Assembly (NCBI RefSeq): GCF_013317235.1
Contig: NZ_WLCM01000001.1
Location: 74,849 to 138,848 of the forward strand
Direction: 5' to 3'
Length of the DNA: 64,000 nt
Origin: Leisingera sp. ANG59
GTDB taxonomy: Bacteria > Pseudomonadota > Alphaproteobacteria > Rhodobacterales > Rhodobacteraceae
The translations under genes and the position numbers were made by a program. A model generated the notes under the pieces. It did no database searches. It was given only the letters and a program-made list of their open reading frames with translations, and was not told the DNA's origin. The first letter of the stretch is position 1. The number at the start of each line of letters is the position of its first letter. Below are positions 17,381 through 26,125 of this stretch, piece by piece.

Positions 17381-17833
17381 ATGTCCCATAATCCCACTGA
17401 AGTATTTGCCGGCGGCATCGTGCTGGCGGCGGCAGTCGGCTTTGCCGTTTATGCCGGACAGGCCGCTGGCCTCTCCCGCGGCGGTTCCACCTATGATCTG
17501 ACAGCGTCGTTCCGTTCGCTGGAAGGCGTCAGCGTTGGAACCGACGTGCGGCTGGCCGGGGTCAAGATCGGCACCGTGACCGGTGTCGAGCTGAACCCGG
17601 AGACCTTCCGGGCCGACACCGTATTTTCGGTCAAGGAAGGGATTGAGGTCCCTGACGACAGCGCAGTGGTGATTTCCTCCGAAGGCCTGTTGGGCGGCAA
17701 TTTCGTCGAGATCATGCCGGGCGGCTCACCCTTTGCCTTCGAACCTGGCGATGAGATCGAGGATACCCAGGGCGCGGTCAGCCTGATTTCGCTCCTGGTG
17801 AAATTCGTGGCAGGCGGCGGAGAAGAGTCTTGA
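17381..17833 (+). CDS. mlaD: MlaD-family outer-membrane lipid asymmetry substrate-binding protein
   Basis: 150 residues: one N-terminal membrane anchor (about 9-27) and one MCE/MlaD domain (SFRSLEGVSVGTDVRLAGVK, then VVISSEGLLGGNFVEIMPG). MlaD hexamers form the periplasmic lipid channel of the Mla ABC transporter that returns phospholipids from the outer to the inner membrane. The other mla genes are not nearby, which is usual in alphaproteobacteria where this gene sits with NDUFA12. Its stop overlaps the TTG start of the next gene. Confidence 0.9.
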   Translation: MSHNPTEVFAGGIVLAAAVGFAVYAGQAAGLSRGGSTYDLTASFRSLEGVSVGTDVRLAGVKIGTVTGVELNPETFRADTVFSVKEGIEVPDDSAVVISSEGLLGGNFVEIMPGGSPFAFEPGDEIEDTQGAVSLISLLVKFVAGGGEES

Positions 17834-18192
17834 GACACCTGGCTGCAGCACTGACGGCTGCCCTGCTGGCGCTGCCCGCCTTGGCGCAGGAGCAGGCCAC
17901 CCAAGGGACGGCGGCGGTGCTGCGGGCACTGGATAAAGTTAACGGCCATTCCCTGGATGCCGAGGTGGCCATTGGTGCCAGCGCCGAGATGTTCGGCCTG
18001 CTGGTGACCGTCCGGGACTGCCGCTATCCGGCGGAGAACCCGACCGGGGACGCCTATGCCTTCTTGTCGGTGCAGGACCCCAAGAACGGTGCAGAGCATT
18101 TCCAGGGATGGATGATTGCCTCCAGCCCGGCGCTGAATGCGCTGGACCACAACCGCTACGATGTCTGGGTTATCCGCTGCAAAAGCAGCTGA
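17830..18192 (+). CDS. DUF2155 secreted protein
   Basis: 120 residues with a Sec signal peptide (MRHLAAALTAALLALPALAQ) and a DUF2155 domain, ending with the family tail YDVWVIRCKSS. Two Cys (VRDCRYP and IRCKSS) could form a periplasmic disulfide. The start is a TTG at 17830 overlapping the mlaD stop (TTGA), with GGCGGAGAAG upstream. The 3' end runs 37 nt into the convergent aat gene, so both genes share the same DNA in opposite frames. The function is unknown; conserved neighbours (complex I, Mla, acetyl-CoA carboxylase) point to the cell envelope. Confidence 0.88.
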   Translation: MRHLAAALTAALLALPALAQEQATQGTAAVLRALDKVNGHSLDAEVAIGASAEMFGLLVTVRDCRYPAENPTGDAYAFLSVQDPKNGAEHFQGWMIASSPALNALDHNRYDVWVIRCKSS

Positions 18193-18788
18193 GGGTCCGG
18201 TACCGGCGGCCGCATAAAATCCGCCTCCTTTTCCAAAGCCTCGCGCAGCAGCGCGCGGTAGCGCGCGCGGGTGACCTCGACCCCGCCGAGGGACGCCAGG
18301 TGCGGGGTCAGAAACTGCGTGTCGCACAGGGTGAAGCCCGCCTGCACCAGCCGGTCGGTCAGGTAGGCCAGCGCCACCTTGGAGGCGTCGCGGCGGCGGG
18401 AGAACATGCTTTCGCCAAAGAACGCGCCGCCCAGTGTAACGCCATAGGTGCCGCCTGCCAGCTCGCCCTTGTGCCAGACCTCCAGCGAGTGGGCGTTGCC
18501 CATCATATGCAAATCCATATAGCGGTCGCGGATTTCGCTGTTGATCCAGGTTTCGGCCCGGTCCGCACAGCCATCCACCACGCCCGCGAAATCCCGGTCC
18601 ACGGTGATCAGGAAGCCGCCGTTTCGGATGCGCTTGGCGAGCGAGCGGGAGATGCGGAAGCCGTCCAGCGGCAGGATTCCGCGCCGCTTGGGATCGACCC
18701 AGAACACTTCGGGGTCGTCGCGGTGTTCGGCCATCGGGAAAACACCGGCGGAATAGGCGTGCAGCAAAAGATCGGCAGTCAGGCTCAT
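18156..18788 (-). CDS. aat: Leucyl/phenylalanyl-tRNA--protein transferase
   Basis: 210-residue Aat enzyme, which adds Leu or Phe from aminoacyl-tRNA to N-terminal Arg/Lys so that ClpAP (through ClpS) degrades the protein: the bacterial N-degron pathway. Family blocks are LLLHAYSAGVFPMAE, FWVDPKRRGILPLD, NAHSLEVWHKGELAGGTYGV and GGAFFGESMFSRRRDASKVAL. It lies 75 nt after accC across a terminator-like hairpin. Its last codons overlap the end of the convergent DUF2155 gene by 37 nt. Confidence 0.95.
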   Translation of the reverse strand: MSLTADLLLHAYSAGVFPMAEHRDDPEVFWVDPKRRGILPLDGFRISRSLAKRIRNGGFLITVDRDFAGVVDGCADRAETWINSEIRDRYMDLHMMGNAHSLEVWHKGELAGGTYGVTLGGAFFGESMFSRRRDASKVALAYLTDRLVQAGFTLCDTQFLTPHLASLGGVEVTRARYRALLREALEKEADFMRPPVPDPQLLLQRITQTS

Positions 18789-18821
18789 GATGCCGCCAGT
18801 ATAAAGGGGAAAGGCAGGGAA

Positions 18822-18855
18822 AAGTAAAACGGGGCGCAACCGGATGGTGCGCCCC
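18822..18855 (-). terminator. Terminator after accC
   Basis: Arms GGGGCGCA (18831-18838) and TGCGCCCC (18848-18855) enclose a 9-nt loop; on the minus strand GTTTTACTTTT follows. It probably terminates most accBC transcripts before aat. Confidence 0.75.
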
Positions 18856-18863
18856 GCGGTGTT

Positions 18864-20213
18864 TCAGCCCGGCGTGTTTTCTTCCAGCCAGCGTTCCAGC
18901 CAGTGGATGCCGTAGTTGCCGGTGTGGATGTCTTCTTCCTGCAGCAGCGCATGGAACAGCGGCACGGTGGTGTCGATGCCGTCGATGATCAGCTCGCCAA
19001 GTGCGCGGTTCAGGCGCGCCAGCGCCTCGGTCCGGTCGCGTCCGTGCACGATCAGCTTGCCGATCAGCGAGTCGTAGTAGGGCGGGATTGAGTAGCCATC
19101 ATAAAGCGCCGAATCCATCCGGACACCCAGGCCGCCGGGCGCGTGGTACTGGGTAATCTTGCCCGGGCAGGGCGAGAAGTTCGGCAGTTTCTCGGCGTTG
19201 ATCCGCACCTCGATGGCGTGGCCGTTGATCTCCAGGTCATCCTGGGTGAACGACATCGGCAGGCCTTCGGCGACCCTGATCTGCTCGCGCACCAGGTCGA
19301 CGCCGAAGATGGCCTCGGTCACCGGGTGCTCCACCTGCAGGCGGGTGTTCATCTCGATGAAGTAGAACTCGCCGTCCTCGTAGAGGAACTCGACGGTGCC
19401 GGCGCCGGAATAGCCCATCTTGCCCACGGCGTCGGCGCAGATCTTGCCTATCTTGGCGCGTTCTTCCGGGGTGATGCAGGGGCCGGGGGCTTCCTCGAAG
19501 ACCTTCTGGTGGCGGCGCTGCAGGGAGCAGTCGCGCTCGGCCAGGTGGATGCCGGTGCCCTTGCCGTCGCCAAAGACCTGAACCTCGATGTGACGCGGCT
19601 TCTGGAGGTATTTCTCCATATAGACTTCGTCATTGCCGAAGGCGGCCTTGGCCTCGGAACGGGCGGTGGAGAAGGCCGAGACCAGCTCTTTCTCGTTCTT
19701 GGCCACCTTCATGCCGCGGCCGCCGCCGCCGGCGGTGGCCTTGATGATCACCGGGTAGCCCATGTCAGCTGCAGCCTTCTTGGCTGCCGTGATGTCGGGC
19801 ACGCCGCCTTCGGAGCCGGGCACCACCGGGATGCCGAGGTTCTTGGCGGTTTCCTTGGCGGTGATCTTGTCGCCCATGATGCGGATATGCGCCGCGGAAG
19901 GACCGATGAAGGTCAGGCCGTGGTCTTCGATGATCTGCACGAAGTTGGCGTTTTCCGACAGGAAGCCGTAGCCCGGGTGGATCGCCTGGGCACCGGTGAT
20001 CTCGCAGGCGGAGATGATGGCCGGGATCGACAGGTAGCTTTGGGCGCCTGACGGCGGGCCGATGCAGACCGATTCATCGGCCATGCGGACGTGCATCGCG
20101 TCGGCATCAGCGGTGGAATGCACCGCGACGGACTTGATGCCCATCTCGCGGCAGGCGCGGATCACGCGCAGGGCGATCTCGCCGCGGTTGGCAATAAGGA
20201 TCTTGTCAAACAT
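18864..20213 (-). CDS. accC: Acetyl-CoA carboxylase, biotin carboxylase subunit
   Basis: 449-residue ATP-grasp enzyme that carboxylates the biotin on AccB, the first half-reaction of malonyl-CoA synthesis. It shows the N-terminal [20 protein letters not shown], the glycine-rich ATP loop [13 protein letters not shown], the bicarbonate/catalytic block [18 protein letters not shown], and EVRINAE. Length matches E. coli AccC (449). It lies 9 nt after accB in the classical accBC operon. Confidence 0.98.
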   Translation of the reverse strand: MFDKILIANRGEIALRVIRACREMGIKSVAVHSTADADAMHVRMADESVCIGPPSGAQSYLSIPAIISACEITGAQAIHPGYGFLSENANFVQIIEDHGLTFIGPSAAHIRIMGDKITAKETAKNLGIPVVPGSEGGVPDITAAKKAAADMGYPVIIKATAGGGGRGMKVAKNEKELVSAFSTARSEAKAAFGNDEVYMEKYLQKPRHIEVQVFGDGKGTGIHLAERDCSLQRRHQKVFEEAPGPCITPEERAKIGKICADAVGKMGYSGAGTVEFLYEDGEFYFIEMNTRLQVEHPVTEAIFGVDLVREQIRVAEGLPMSFTQDDLEINGHAIEVRINAEKLPNFSPCPGKITQYHAPGGLGVRMDSALYDGYSIPPYYDSLIGKLIVHGRDRTEALARLNRALGELIIDGIDTTVPLFHALLQEEDIHTGNYGIHWLERWLEENTPG

Positions 20214-20222
20214 GGCAGACCC

Positions 20223-20714
20223 TTATTCGATGATGACCAGAGGGGACCCGAATTCAACGGCGGCGCCGTCTTCGACCAGGATGCGCTTCACGGTGCCTGC
20301 CTTGGGCGCAGGAATGTGGTTCATGGTCTTCATGGCTTCGACGATCAGCAGGGTATCGCCTTCGCTGACCTGTGCGCCGACGGAGATGAAGGAGGGCGCG
20401 CCGGGTTCCGGCTGGAGGTAGACGGTGCCGACCATCGGCGAGGTCACGGCGCCGGGGTGGCTGGCCGGATCGTCGTTTGCGGCTGCCGGGGCGGCAGCGG
20501 CAGGCGCGGCTGCGGCGGCAGTCGGTGCGGAGGCAGGCACCTGTACCTGCACCGGCGCGGCGGCCATTGCGGTCTGGCGCGATACGCGCACGTTCAGGCT
20601 GTCATCATCGCCATAGTCGCGTTTGACCTGCAGTTCTGTCAGGTCGTTTTCGCGCAGCAGTTCCGCCAGCGCCTTGATGAATGCCACGTCAGCTTCGTGA
20701 GATTTGTTTGTCAT
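20223..20714 (-). CDS. accB: Acetyl-CoA carboxylase, biotin carboxyl carrier protein
   Basis: 163 residues: an N-terminal helical segment, an Ala/Pro-rich flexible linker (about 50-85) and a C-terminal biotinyl domain with the biotin-accepting Lys129 in VEAMKTMNH. The protein shuttles carboxylated biotin between AccC and the carboxyltransferase. I prefer the ATG at 20714 ([10 protein letters not shown]), with GAGGA 4-8 nt upstream, over an in-frame TTG at 20729. Confidence 0.97.
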   Translation of the reverse strand: MTNKSHEADVAFIKALAELLRENDLTELQVKRDYGDDDSLNVRVSRQTAMAAAPVQVQVPASAPTAAAAAPAAAAPAAANDDPASHPGAVTSPMVGTVYLQPEPGAPSFISVGAQVSEGDTLLIVEAMKTMNHIPAPKAGTVKRILVEDGAAVEFGSPLVIIE

Positions 20715-20871
20715 ATTGTCCTCAGCCAATTCCGACAGGCCCGCCGATTAGGGCGGGCAGGAAATTAGGGCGCTTATAGGGCAAGGATTACCGCAAGGAA
20801 AGCACTCCTGAACTGCGCTGTAACATGAGGTCTATGGCGCGGATTCGCAATTGCCGGCGGGAAATTCCTGC

Positions 20872-21408
20872 CTAAAGCGGCATTCCGGTCAGTTTTGCCA
20901 CCAGTTCCGGCAGCTTGCGGGCGCCGAATTTCTGCAGCAGATGCGCGCGGTGGCTTTCCACAGTGCGGTAGGACAGGTCCAGCTGCTTGCCGATTTCCTT
21001 GGCCGACAGGCCCTTGCAGGTGAGGATCGCCACCTCGCGCTCGCGCGGGGTGAGGGAGACGACGGGACGGTCGTCGGAAATGTCGGCAAAGGACCAGATG
21101 CCGGTCTGAAACGGCGCCTGCGGCGTGACCGACCGCCCGCGCACCCGGCACCAGAACAAGGCGCCGGAGCGGCGGCGCATGATGCGCTCGTCGCTGTAGC
21201 TGCCGCTTTGCGCCTCAGGCTGCTGCAGCAGGGCGCCGATGCGGTTGAAGTCCTCCTGGCTGGGATAGAGCTCAGCAATCAGCATGCCGGTATAGTCGCC
21301 GGGTGCGCCGCCAAAGGTCGCGGCGAATTGCAGGTTGCACCGGGTGATGACGCGGCGTTCCAGAACCGCGAGGCCCACGGGGGCATGGTCAAAGGCAAGA
21401 TCGCTCAT
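20872..21408 (-). CDS. PAS-domain LuxR-type transcriptional regulator
   Basis: 178 residues: an N-terminal PAS domain (about 5-112; RCNLQFAATFGGAPGDYTG and RRRSGALFWCRVRGR) and a C-terminal LuxR/FixJ helix-turn-helix (about 115-175; LTPREREVAILTCKGLSAKE, then LSYRTVESHRAHLLQKFGA). With no receiver domain it senses something directly through PAS, possibly a small ligand or redox state. It is divergent from the acyl-CoA ligase gene with 95 nt between the starts, so it probably regulates that gene and itself. Confidence 0.87.
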   Translation of the reverse strand: MSDLAFDHAPVGLAVLERRVITRCNLQFAATFGGAPGDYTGMLIAELYPSQEDFNRIGALLQQPEAQSGSYSDERIMRRRSGALFWCRVRGRSVTPQAPFQTGIWSFADISDDRPVVSLTPREREVAILTCKGLSAKEIGKQLDLSYRTVESHRAHLLQKFGARKLPELVAKLTGMPL

Positions 21409-21503
21409 ATGGTATTCTTACGCAGGTATTTTTGCGGAATTGAAGGGCTTTGCCTGTGCGTGCCAGTTTCCGGCCGCAACAGCAAGCCGGGGAGGGGAAG
21501 AGG

Positions 21504-23012
21504 ATGAATATCGCAGTATGGCTGGCACGGATGGCGGCGGCAGAGGGTGCGCGCCCGGCGCTGTACTTGGGGCAGGCGCTTATGGCGGATTACGCCGGGT
21601 TCCATGCGCGCGCGGCCTCTGTTGCGGGCTGGCTGCAGGGGCAGGGCATCGCGCCGGGAGACCGGGTCGGTATCTTCATGAAGAACTGCCCGGACTACCT
21701 GATCGCGCTTTACGGCACCTGGTATGCCGGTGCGGTTGCTGTTCCGATCAATGCCAAGCTGCACGGCAAGGAGGCGGAGTTCATCCTGCAGAACTCCGGT
21801 GCCTCTCTGGTATTCACCGCGCCGGGGCTGACGGAGGCGGTTCAGGAGGCTGAGGCCGCAGTGCGCTGCGTGGATATCACCGGCACGGAGTATGCCGTTG
21901 CGCTGCAGGCGGATTCTGTGGCGGAACCTGCCTCGCGCCTGCCGGGGGATCTGGCCTGGCTGTTTTACACCTCCGGCACCACCGGGCGTCCCAAGGGGGT
22001 GATGATCACCCACCGGATGCTGATGAACATGGCCATCGCCTATTTCGCTGACGTGGATCAGGTGAGCGCAGAGGACCACGCGCTGTATGCGGCACCGATG
22101 AGCCACGGTGCGGGGATCTATGCCATCCAGCACGTGCTGGCGGGTGCGCGCCATGTCTGCCCGGAGTCGGGCGGCTTTGACGAGGCGGAGATTTTCGATC
22201 TTGCCGCGCATTTCGGGCGGGTTCACATGTTTGCCGCACCAACGATGGTCACGCGCATGACCTCAGAGGCCAAGCGGCTGGGCCGCGAGGGCGAGGGGCT
22301 GCGCACCGTCGTTTATGCCGGCGGGCCGATGTATGTCGCCGACATCATTGAAGCGGTGGCGCATTTCGGCCCGGTCTTCGTGCAGGTCTACGGTCAGGGC
22401 GAATGCCCGATGGCGATCACCGCGCTGCCGCGCGAGGACGTTCAGGACCGCGTGCATCCCCGCTGGAAGGAGCGGCTGGCCAGCGTCGGCAAGGCGCAGA
22501 GTGTGGTGGAAGTGCGGATTGGCACGCCGGAGGGTGAATTCCTTCCCGCAGGGAGCCATGGCGAGATCATGGTGCGGGGCGACGCGGTGATGCCCGGGTA
22601 CTGGCAGAACCCCGAAGCCACGGCCAAAACGCTGGTCAACGGCTGGCTGATGACCGGCGACATGGGGGTGCTGGACGAGGATGGCTACCTGACCCTGCAG
22701 GACCGCTCCAAGGATCTGATCATCACCGGCGGCTCCAACGTCTACCCCCGCGAGGTGGAGGAGGTGCTGCTGATGCATCCGCAGGTGCGCGAGGTTTTCG
22801 TGGTGGGCCGTCCCCATGCGGACTGGGGCGAGGAAGTGGTGGCCTTTGTCGTGGGTGATGCGCCGGACGCGGAGCTGGACGAGCTGTGCAACAGCCGGAT
22901 CGCGCGGTTCAAGCGGCCCAAGGCGTACTTGCGCATCGAAGCCCTGCCCAAGAACAACTATGGCAAGGTGCTGAAAACCGAGCTCCGCAAGCGGCTGGCG
23001 GGGAGCCGGTAG
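21504..23012 (+). CDS. AMP-forming acyl-CoA synthetase
   Basis: 502-residue ANL-superfamily enzyme. Motifs are the P-loop LFYTSGTTGRPKGVM, the A5-like VYGQGECPM, the A7/A8 hinge GWLMTGDMG...DRSKDLIITGGSNVYPREVE, and the C-terminal catalytic Lys in PKNNYGKVLK. It activates a carboxylic acid to acyl-AMP and then acyl-CoA; the medium/long-chain or aromatic acid used cannot be told. Cytoplasmic, no membrane segment. The ATG at 21504 follows GGGGAAGAGG; an upstream in-frame start at 21450 would only add a non-conserved leader. Its neighbour on the other side is the divergent PAS-LuxR regulator. Confidence 0.88.
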   Translation: MNIAVWLARMAAAEGARPALYLGQALMADYAGFHARAASVAGWLQGQGIAPGDRVGIFMKNCPDYLIALYGTWYAGAVAVPINAKLHGKEAEFILQNSGASLVFTAPGLTEAVQEAEAAVRCVDITGTEYAVALQADSVAEPASRLPGDLAWLFYTSGTTGRPKGVMITHRMLMNMAIAYFADVDQVSAEDHALYAAPMSHGAGIYAIQHVLAGARHVCPESGGFDEAEIFDLAAHFGRVHMFAAPTMVTRMTSEAKRLGREGEGLRTVVYAGGPMYVADIIEAVAHFGPVFVQVYGQGECPMAITALPREDVQDRVHPRWKERLASVGKAQSVVEVRIGTPEGEFLPAGSHGEIMVRGDAVMPGYWQNPEATAKTLVNGWLMTGDMGVLDEDGYLTLQDRSKDLIITGGSNVYPREVEEVLLMHPQVREVFVVGRPHADWGEEVVAFVVGDAPDAELDELCNSRIARFKRPKAYLRIEALPKNNYGKVLKTELRKRLAGSR

Positions 23013-23025
23013 CGGCAACAGGGGT

Positions 23026-24339
23026 TCAGGCGGCGGTTTTGTAGACTTGCCACCTGTCCGGCAGCCCCTTCAGTTCGTGCGAGCCCAGGGATTCGAAGCA
23101 GAAGCCGGACCCGGCTACCAGATCCTTGACCGTGCGCGAGACAACGATATCGCCTGGCTGCGCGAGGTCCGCGATCCGTGAGGCGATGTGGACCGCCAGC
23201 CCGCGCACATCGTCCTCGGTGATCTCGACCTCGCCGGTATGCACCGACACCCGGATATCCAGCCCGAGCTGGGCGATGGCGTCGCGGATGGCGCTCGCGC
23301 ATTGGATGGCCCGGCCGGGGCCGTCAAAGGTGGCAAGAAAGCCGTCGCCCAGCGATTTGATCTCCCGCCCGTCGAACAGGCGCAGTTCCTGCCGCACCCG
23401 GCTGTCATGGGCGTCTTTCAGGCTTCGCCAGGCGCTGTCGCCCATGGCCTCAGCGCGGGCGGTAGAGCCCACGATGTCGGTGAACACGATGGCGGCCAGT
23501 ACCCGGTCAACAACCGGTTCGGGCTTGGCGCCGGTCACGAACTCCTCGATTTCCGCAACGATCTGCGCTGCCTCCGGCCCGAGGAAGGGGAAATGATCCA
23601 CCCCCGGCAGCTCAACCAACCGGGCTTTCGGGATGCGGGCCGCCAGGGTGCGCCCGCCTTCGATATCAATCAGCGCATCCTCGGTCTTGTGCAGCACCAG
23701 CGCGGGCGCCTTGATCGCCGGCAGGATGGCGGTGATGTCGATCTGGCTGTTGACCTTCATGATCTCGATCACATCGCGGGGCGATGCGCCGGTGCGCTCG
23801 TATTTGCCCCACCAGTCCTGGATCTGGAGATCCCCGGCCGTTGACGGGCAGAACAGCGGCAGGCTGGTGCCGCTTCCCCACGCGGTTTCGGCGTAGTCGA
23901 ACAGCTCCTGCAGTGACTCCTGCGTCGGGAACCAGGAGGTGAAGCTGGCAAAGGCCCCGTAAAGGATCAGATGCTCGCAGCGCCGGGCATGGTAGGCTGC
24001 GAACACAGCGGCAAGGGAGCCGCCCTCTGAAATCCCCATGACCGATGCGGTGTCAAAGCCGACAGCATCCATCACCGCGCGGATGTCATCCATCCTCTTG
24101 TCCATGTCCGGAGTCGCCACGCCGCGGTCCGACAGGCCGGTGCCACGCTTGTCGAACACCGCGACACGGGCGAAATGGCCGATCCGTTCCAGCCAGCGGG
24201 CAAAGCCCGGCTCGTCCCAATAGGTTTCGATCTGCGAGATGAAACCCGGCACGAACACCAGGTTACGCGGCCCGCTGCCAAAGGTCTGATAAGCGATATG
24301 GACATCGCCGCTCTTGGCGTATTGCGTCTGTGGTCTCAT
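23026..24339 (-). CDS. Alpha/beta-hydrolase fused to class III adenylate/guanylate cyclase
   Basis: 437 residues. The N-terminal half (about 1-260) is an alpha/beta-hydrolase with nucleophile Ser104 in MGISEGGSLA and candidate acid/His in TEDALIDIEGG and GVDHFPF. The C-terminal half (about 265-437) is a class III nucleotide cyclase with VFTDIVGSTARAE (metal-binding Asp), KSLGDGFLATFDGP, VSVHTGEVE and GLAVHIASRIADLA (substrate/transition-state Asn-Arg region). The second metal Asp (GDGF) is present, so catalysis is plausible. No membrane helix. Such fusions occur in many bacteria, and the hydrolase is thought to sense or cleave a small ligand. It faces the acyl-CoA ligase tail-to-tail (13 nt apart). 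Confidence 0.88.
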   Translation of the reverse strand: MRPQTQYAKSGDVHIAYQTFGSGPRNLVFVPGFISQIETYWDEPGFARWLERIGHFARVAVFDKRGTGLSDRGVATPDMDKRMDDIRAVMDAVGFDTASVMGISEGGSLAAVFAAYHARRCEHLILYGAFASFTSWFPTQESLQELFDYAETAWGSGTSLPLFCPSTAGDLQIQDWWGKYERTGASPRDVIEIMKVNSQIDITAILPAIKAPALVLHKTEDALIDIEGGRTLAARIPKARLVELPGVDHFPFLGPEAAQIVAEIEEFVTGAKPEPVVDRVLAAIVFTDIVGSTARAEAMGDSAWRSLKDAHDSRVRQELRLFDGREIKSLGDGFLATFDGPGRAIQCASAIRDAIAQLGLDIRVSVHTGEVEITEDDVRGLAVHIASRIADLAQPGDIVVSRTVKDLVAGSGFCFESLGSHELKGLPDRWQVYKTAA

Positions 24340-24493
24340 GGTCAGCCCCCGTTGACGGCAATTTGCGCAGCGGGTCCGGGGCACAGAGTGCCGGGAAGTG
24401 GAGCGATAGGCGGCGAGGCTGCGCCGCGCCGCTGCGAGCCTTCCCACTCACTTTAGCAAATTCCGGCTGCGAAGTCAGTTTCGCAGGCCGCGC

Positions 24494-24529
24494 AAAAAAA
24501 GAGGCCAGCCCTGAATGGAGCCGGCCTCA
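24494..24529 (-). terminator. Rho-independent terminator of the liv-type operon
   Basis: On the minus strand GAGGCCGGC pairs with GCTGGCCTC (one mismatch) and is followed by seven T residues. It lies 60 nt after livF. The remaining part of 24340-24589 shows nothing but the upstream region of the cyclase-fusion gene. Confidence 0.85.
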
Positions 24530-24589
24530 GTCTGCCACTGCCGGCACGCGGGTGGCCGGCAAGACGGAGATGAATTCTTGGCGCGCGCC

Positions 24590-25345
24590 TCAGATCGCCA
24601 GGTATTCGGCGCGCAGTTCCTCGTTTTCGAGAACCTCGGCGGCGGTACCGTCAAAGACGATGCCACCGGTATCGAGGATCACCGCACGGTCCGCCAGTTC
24701 CAGGGCGCGGACCGCGTTCTGCTCGACAATAATGGTTGTCATGCCCTGTTCCTTGATGTGGATGAGGGTCTTTTCGATCTCGTCGACGATCACCGGCGCG
24801 AGGCCCTCGTAAGGTTCGTCCAGCAGCAGCACCTTGATGTCGCGGGCCAGCGCGCGGGCAATCGCCAGCATCTGCTGTTCGCCGCCGGACAGGGTCACCC
24901 CTTCCTGCTTGCGGCGTTCGCCAAGGCGCGGGAACAGGTCGTAGAGGCGCTCCAGCGACCAGCCGATGGGCGGGGCGATCTGCGCAAGCTGCAGGTTTTC
25001 CTCCACCGTCAGGCCGGGGATGATGCGGCGGTCTTCGGGCACCAGGCCCAGGCCCTCAGCAGCGGCTTCATAGGACGTCATCTTGTGCAGCGGTTTGTGA
25101 TCCAGCCAGATCTCGCCGCGGGTCACCATGGGTGAGCCGGTGCGGGCGATCGAGCGCAGGGTCGAGGTCTTGCCCGCGCCGTTGCGGCCCAGCAGTGCCA
25201 GGATCTCGCCCTCGTGGACGTTGAAGCTGATGCCCTGCACGATGTAGCTCTCGCCGTAATAGGCGTGCACATCCCAGACCGACAGGAAAGCCGGGGCGGT
25301 GGTGGCCACGTTGGCGTTCTTGGAGAAATCGGGTTTCACATTCAT
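24590..25345 (-). CDS. livF: LivF-type ABC transporter ATPase
   Basis: 251 residues with Walker A LLGRNGAGKTSTLRS, signature LSGGEQQMLAIARAL, Walker B VLLLDEPYEGLAP and the switch His in TIIVEQN (LivF-type). It powers import through LivHM together with LivG. It is the last gene of the five-gene operon and is followed by a terminator. The family handles branched-chain amino acids, urea, short-chain amides or aromatic acids; the specificity lies in the binding protein. Confidence 0.93.
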   Translation of the reverse strand: MNVKPDFSKNANVATTAPAFLSVWDVHAYYGESYIVQGISFNVHEGEILALLGRNGAGKTSTLRSIARTGSPMVTRGEIWLDHKPLHKMTSYEAAAEGLGLVPEDRRIIPGLTVEENLQLAQIAPPIGWSLERLYDLFPRLGERRKQEGVTLSGGEQQMLAIARALARDIKVLLLDEPYEGLAPVIVDEIEKTLIHIKEQGMTTIIVEQNAVRALELADRAVILDTGGIVFDGTAAEVLENEELRAEYLAI

Positions 25346-25357
25346 GGTGTTTCTCCT

Positions 25358-26113
25358 TTACGCGCTTTCGCCCAGGTATGCTTCGCGCACCTTGGGGTTG
25401 CCGCGGATGTTCTGCGGATCGTCCTCGACCAGCGGGGTGCCTTGCGCCAGCACAGTGATCCGGTTGGCGAGGCTGAACACCACATGCATGTCGTGCTCGA
25501 TGATGGCGATGGTGATGTCACGCTCGTCGCTGATCTGTTTCAGCAGGTCGATGGTGTTGTTGGTGTCGGCCCGCGCCATGCCGGCGGTGGGCTCATCCAG
25601 CAGCAGCAGACGCGGCTCCTGTGATAGGCACATGCCGATCTCCAGCCGCCGCTTGTCGCCGCGGGACATGGCGGCGGCGTGCATGTGCCGCTTGTCCGCC
25701 ATATTCATTTCTTCCAGCATGTGCTCAGCCTTTTGCAGGATGTCCTTCTGTTTCAGCACCGCGGACAAAGCGTTCAGCTCAAACGCGCCATCCCGTTTGG
25801 CAAAGCAGGGGATCATCATGTTTTCCAGCACCGTCAGGTCGCCGAAAATCTCCGGCGTCTGGAACACGCGGCTGATGCCCATCTGGTTGATTTCGTAAGG
25901 AGCACGGCCCAGCACCGACTGGCCGTCGAACATGACGGAACCGGTGTCGGGGATCAGTTTGCCCACCAGGCAATTCAGCAGCGTGGACTTGCCGGCGCCG
26001 TTCGGACCGATGATCGCATGGACCGAGTTTTCCTGAACGCTGAGGTTCACGTTGGACAGTGCCTGCAGGCCGCCGAACCGTTTCCCCACGTCTTTGACTT
26101 CAAGGATACCCAT
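25358..26113 (-). CDS. livG: LivG-type ABC transporter ATPase
   Basis: 251 residues with Walker A IIGPNGAGKSTLLNC, a signature region MSRGDKRRLEIGMCL (the usual LSGGQ is replaced by MSRGD), and Walker B RLLLLDEPTAGMARADT. The changed signature is seen in some Liv/Urt-type ATPases, so it need not mean loss of function. It pairs with LivF in the importer; the genes are 12 nt apart on either side. Confidence 0.92.
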   Translation of the reverse strand: MGILEVKDVGKRFGGLQALSNVNLSVQENSVHAIIGPNGAGKSTLLNCLVGKLIPDTGSVMFDGQSVLGRAPYEINQMGISRVFQTPEIFGDLTVLENMMIPCFAKRDGAFELNALSAVLKQKDILQKAEHMLEEMNMADKRHMHAAAMSRGDKRRLEIGMCLSQEPRLLLLDEPTAGMARADTNNTIDLLKQISDERDITIAIIEHDMHVVFSLANRITVLAQGTPLVEDDPQNIRGNPKVREAYLGESA

Positions 26114-26125
26114 TGTTCTGTCTCC

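Noticed and set aside
24340..24447. Longer N-terminus of the hydrolase-cyclase fusion
   Set aside because: The extra 36 residues have no hydrolase homology, and the ATG at 24339 starts the family's typical MRPQTQYAKSGDVHIAY.
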